Assembly (NCBI GenBank): GCA_025201365.1
Contig: JAIXMF010000135.1
Location: 1-32,659, forward strand
Reading direction: 5' to 3'
Length of the DNA: 32,659 bases
Source of the DNA: Syncephalis plumigaleata
Taxonomy: Eukaryota > Zoopagomycota > Zoopagomycetes > Zoopagales > Piptocephalidaceae
Shown: piece after piece, positions 32,389-32,659 of the stretch
Numbering within the stretch: position 1 is the first letter of the stretch
Layout of the letters: each line of letters opens with the position of its first letter
The notes under the pieces: generated by a model
Database searches by the model: none
What the model was told of the DNA's origin: nothing
Seen by the model: only the letters and a program-made list of their open reading frames with translations
Made by a program: the position numbers and the translations under genes

Positions 32389-32659
32389 TTACTCGAATGC
32401 AATAGGAGTAGATGGTAATGACTTTGGCGTGAATGCCATTAACTTATACGTGTTACCCATGGCTAATGGATCTGTTAAGCGTTGATATGCTTTTTGTAGC
32501 AATTGTTGATCCTCTACATTGGCATCTTTTTGTAGCATTGCCAATCTTGTCTCAATACCCATACGATGAAGGAAATTGCGTTGTGTAACAGGACCATGTA
32601 TATTAGCTGATGAACATATATGGTTAATGACTATCTTGTATACATATAAATAAGTTGTA
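32389..32659 (-). CDS. NDUFAF7: NDUFAF7-like mitochondrial methyltransferase (3' end only)
   Basis: Only the last exon, 32606-32389, is inside the window; its 218 nt encode about 72 residues to the TAA at 32391-32389. Upstream of 32606 is intron sequence ending in CAG, running to the right edge. HGPVTQRNFLHRMGIETRLA and the C-terminal segment YQRLTDPLAMGNTYKLMAF match the end of the MidA/NDUFAF7 family. This is a SAM-dependent arginine methyltransferase of the mitochondrial matrix, needed for early complex I assembly by methylating the NDUFS2 subunit. The catalytic Rossmann part is off the window. It converges with the membrane-anchored orphan gene, whose stop lies 175 bp away. The family call rests on the C-terminus alone. 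Confidence 0.8.
   Translation of the reverse strand, partial: TTYLYVYKIVINHICSSANIHGPVTQRNFLHRMGIETRLAMLQKDANVEDQQLLQKAYQRLTDPLAMGNTYKLMAFTPKSLPSTPIAFE

Overview
The window looks like nuclear DNA of an early-diverging fungus with a compact, AT-rich, intron-dense genome. Support: nuclear-encoded mitochondrial proteins (TIM50, the pyruvate dehydrogenase E1 beta subunit, an i-AAA protease, an NDUFAF7-like methyltransferase), an AP-2 clathrin adaptor subunit, the Paf1-complex subunit CTR9, a nuclear-type tRNA-Asp and a 5S rRNA gene. I rebuilt 76 spliceosomal introns by eye. Most are about 50-110 nt and end in TAG. A zoopagomycete-like fungus is my guess only; no marker here proves it.

Layout. 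1-9698: four leftward genes, TIM50 (3' end off the window), PDB1, an 862-residue orphan coiled-coil protein and AP-2 mu, with 5S rRNA and tRNA-Asp side by side between PDB1 and the orphan. 9997-13622: a tandem duplication of about 1.78 kb; each copy carries a rightward gene for a 333-residue secreted protein with a kinase-like core. 13827-21865: CTR9 and a YME1-type i-AAA protease, both rightward. 22078-25264: two intronless F-box-type genes, the second interrupted by an in-frame TGA. 25691-28054: RanBP1 with three apparent single-base deletions, then a RecA-fold-like gene with two possible ones. 28690-32213: a 912-residue orphan with coiled coil and a C-terminal membrane anchor. 32389-32659: the 3' end of a leftward NDUFAF7-like gene.

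Most genes are unrelated housekeeping functions and do not form a pathway. Several act in mitochondria (TIM50, PDB1, YME1, NDUFAF7). The part most likely to be new is the tandem pair of secreted kinase-like proteins. Their promoters, introns and some exon segments are almost identical, while other exon segments have diverged strongly. Two further points stand out: five introns with GC instead of GT donors, and reading-frame lesions confined to about 24.3-27.4 kb, where an assembly or coverage problem must be excluded first.
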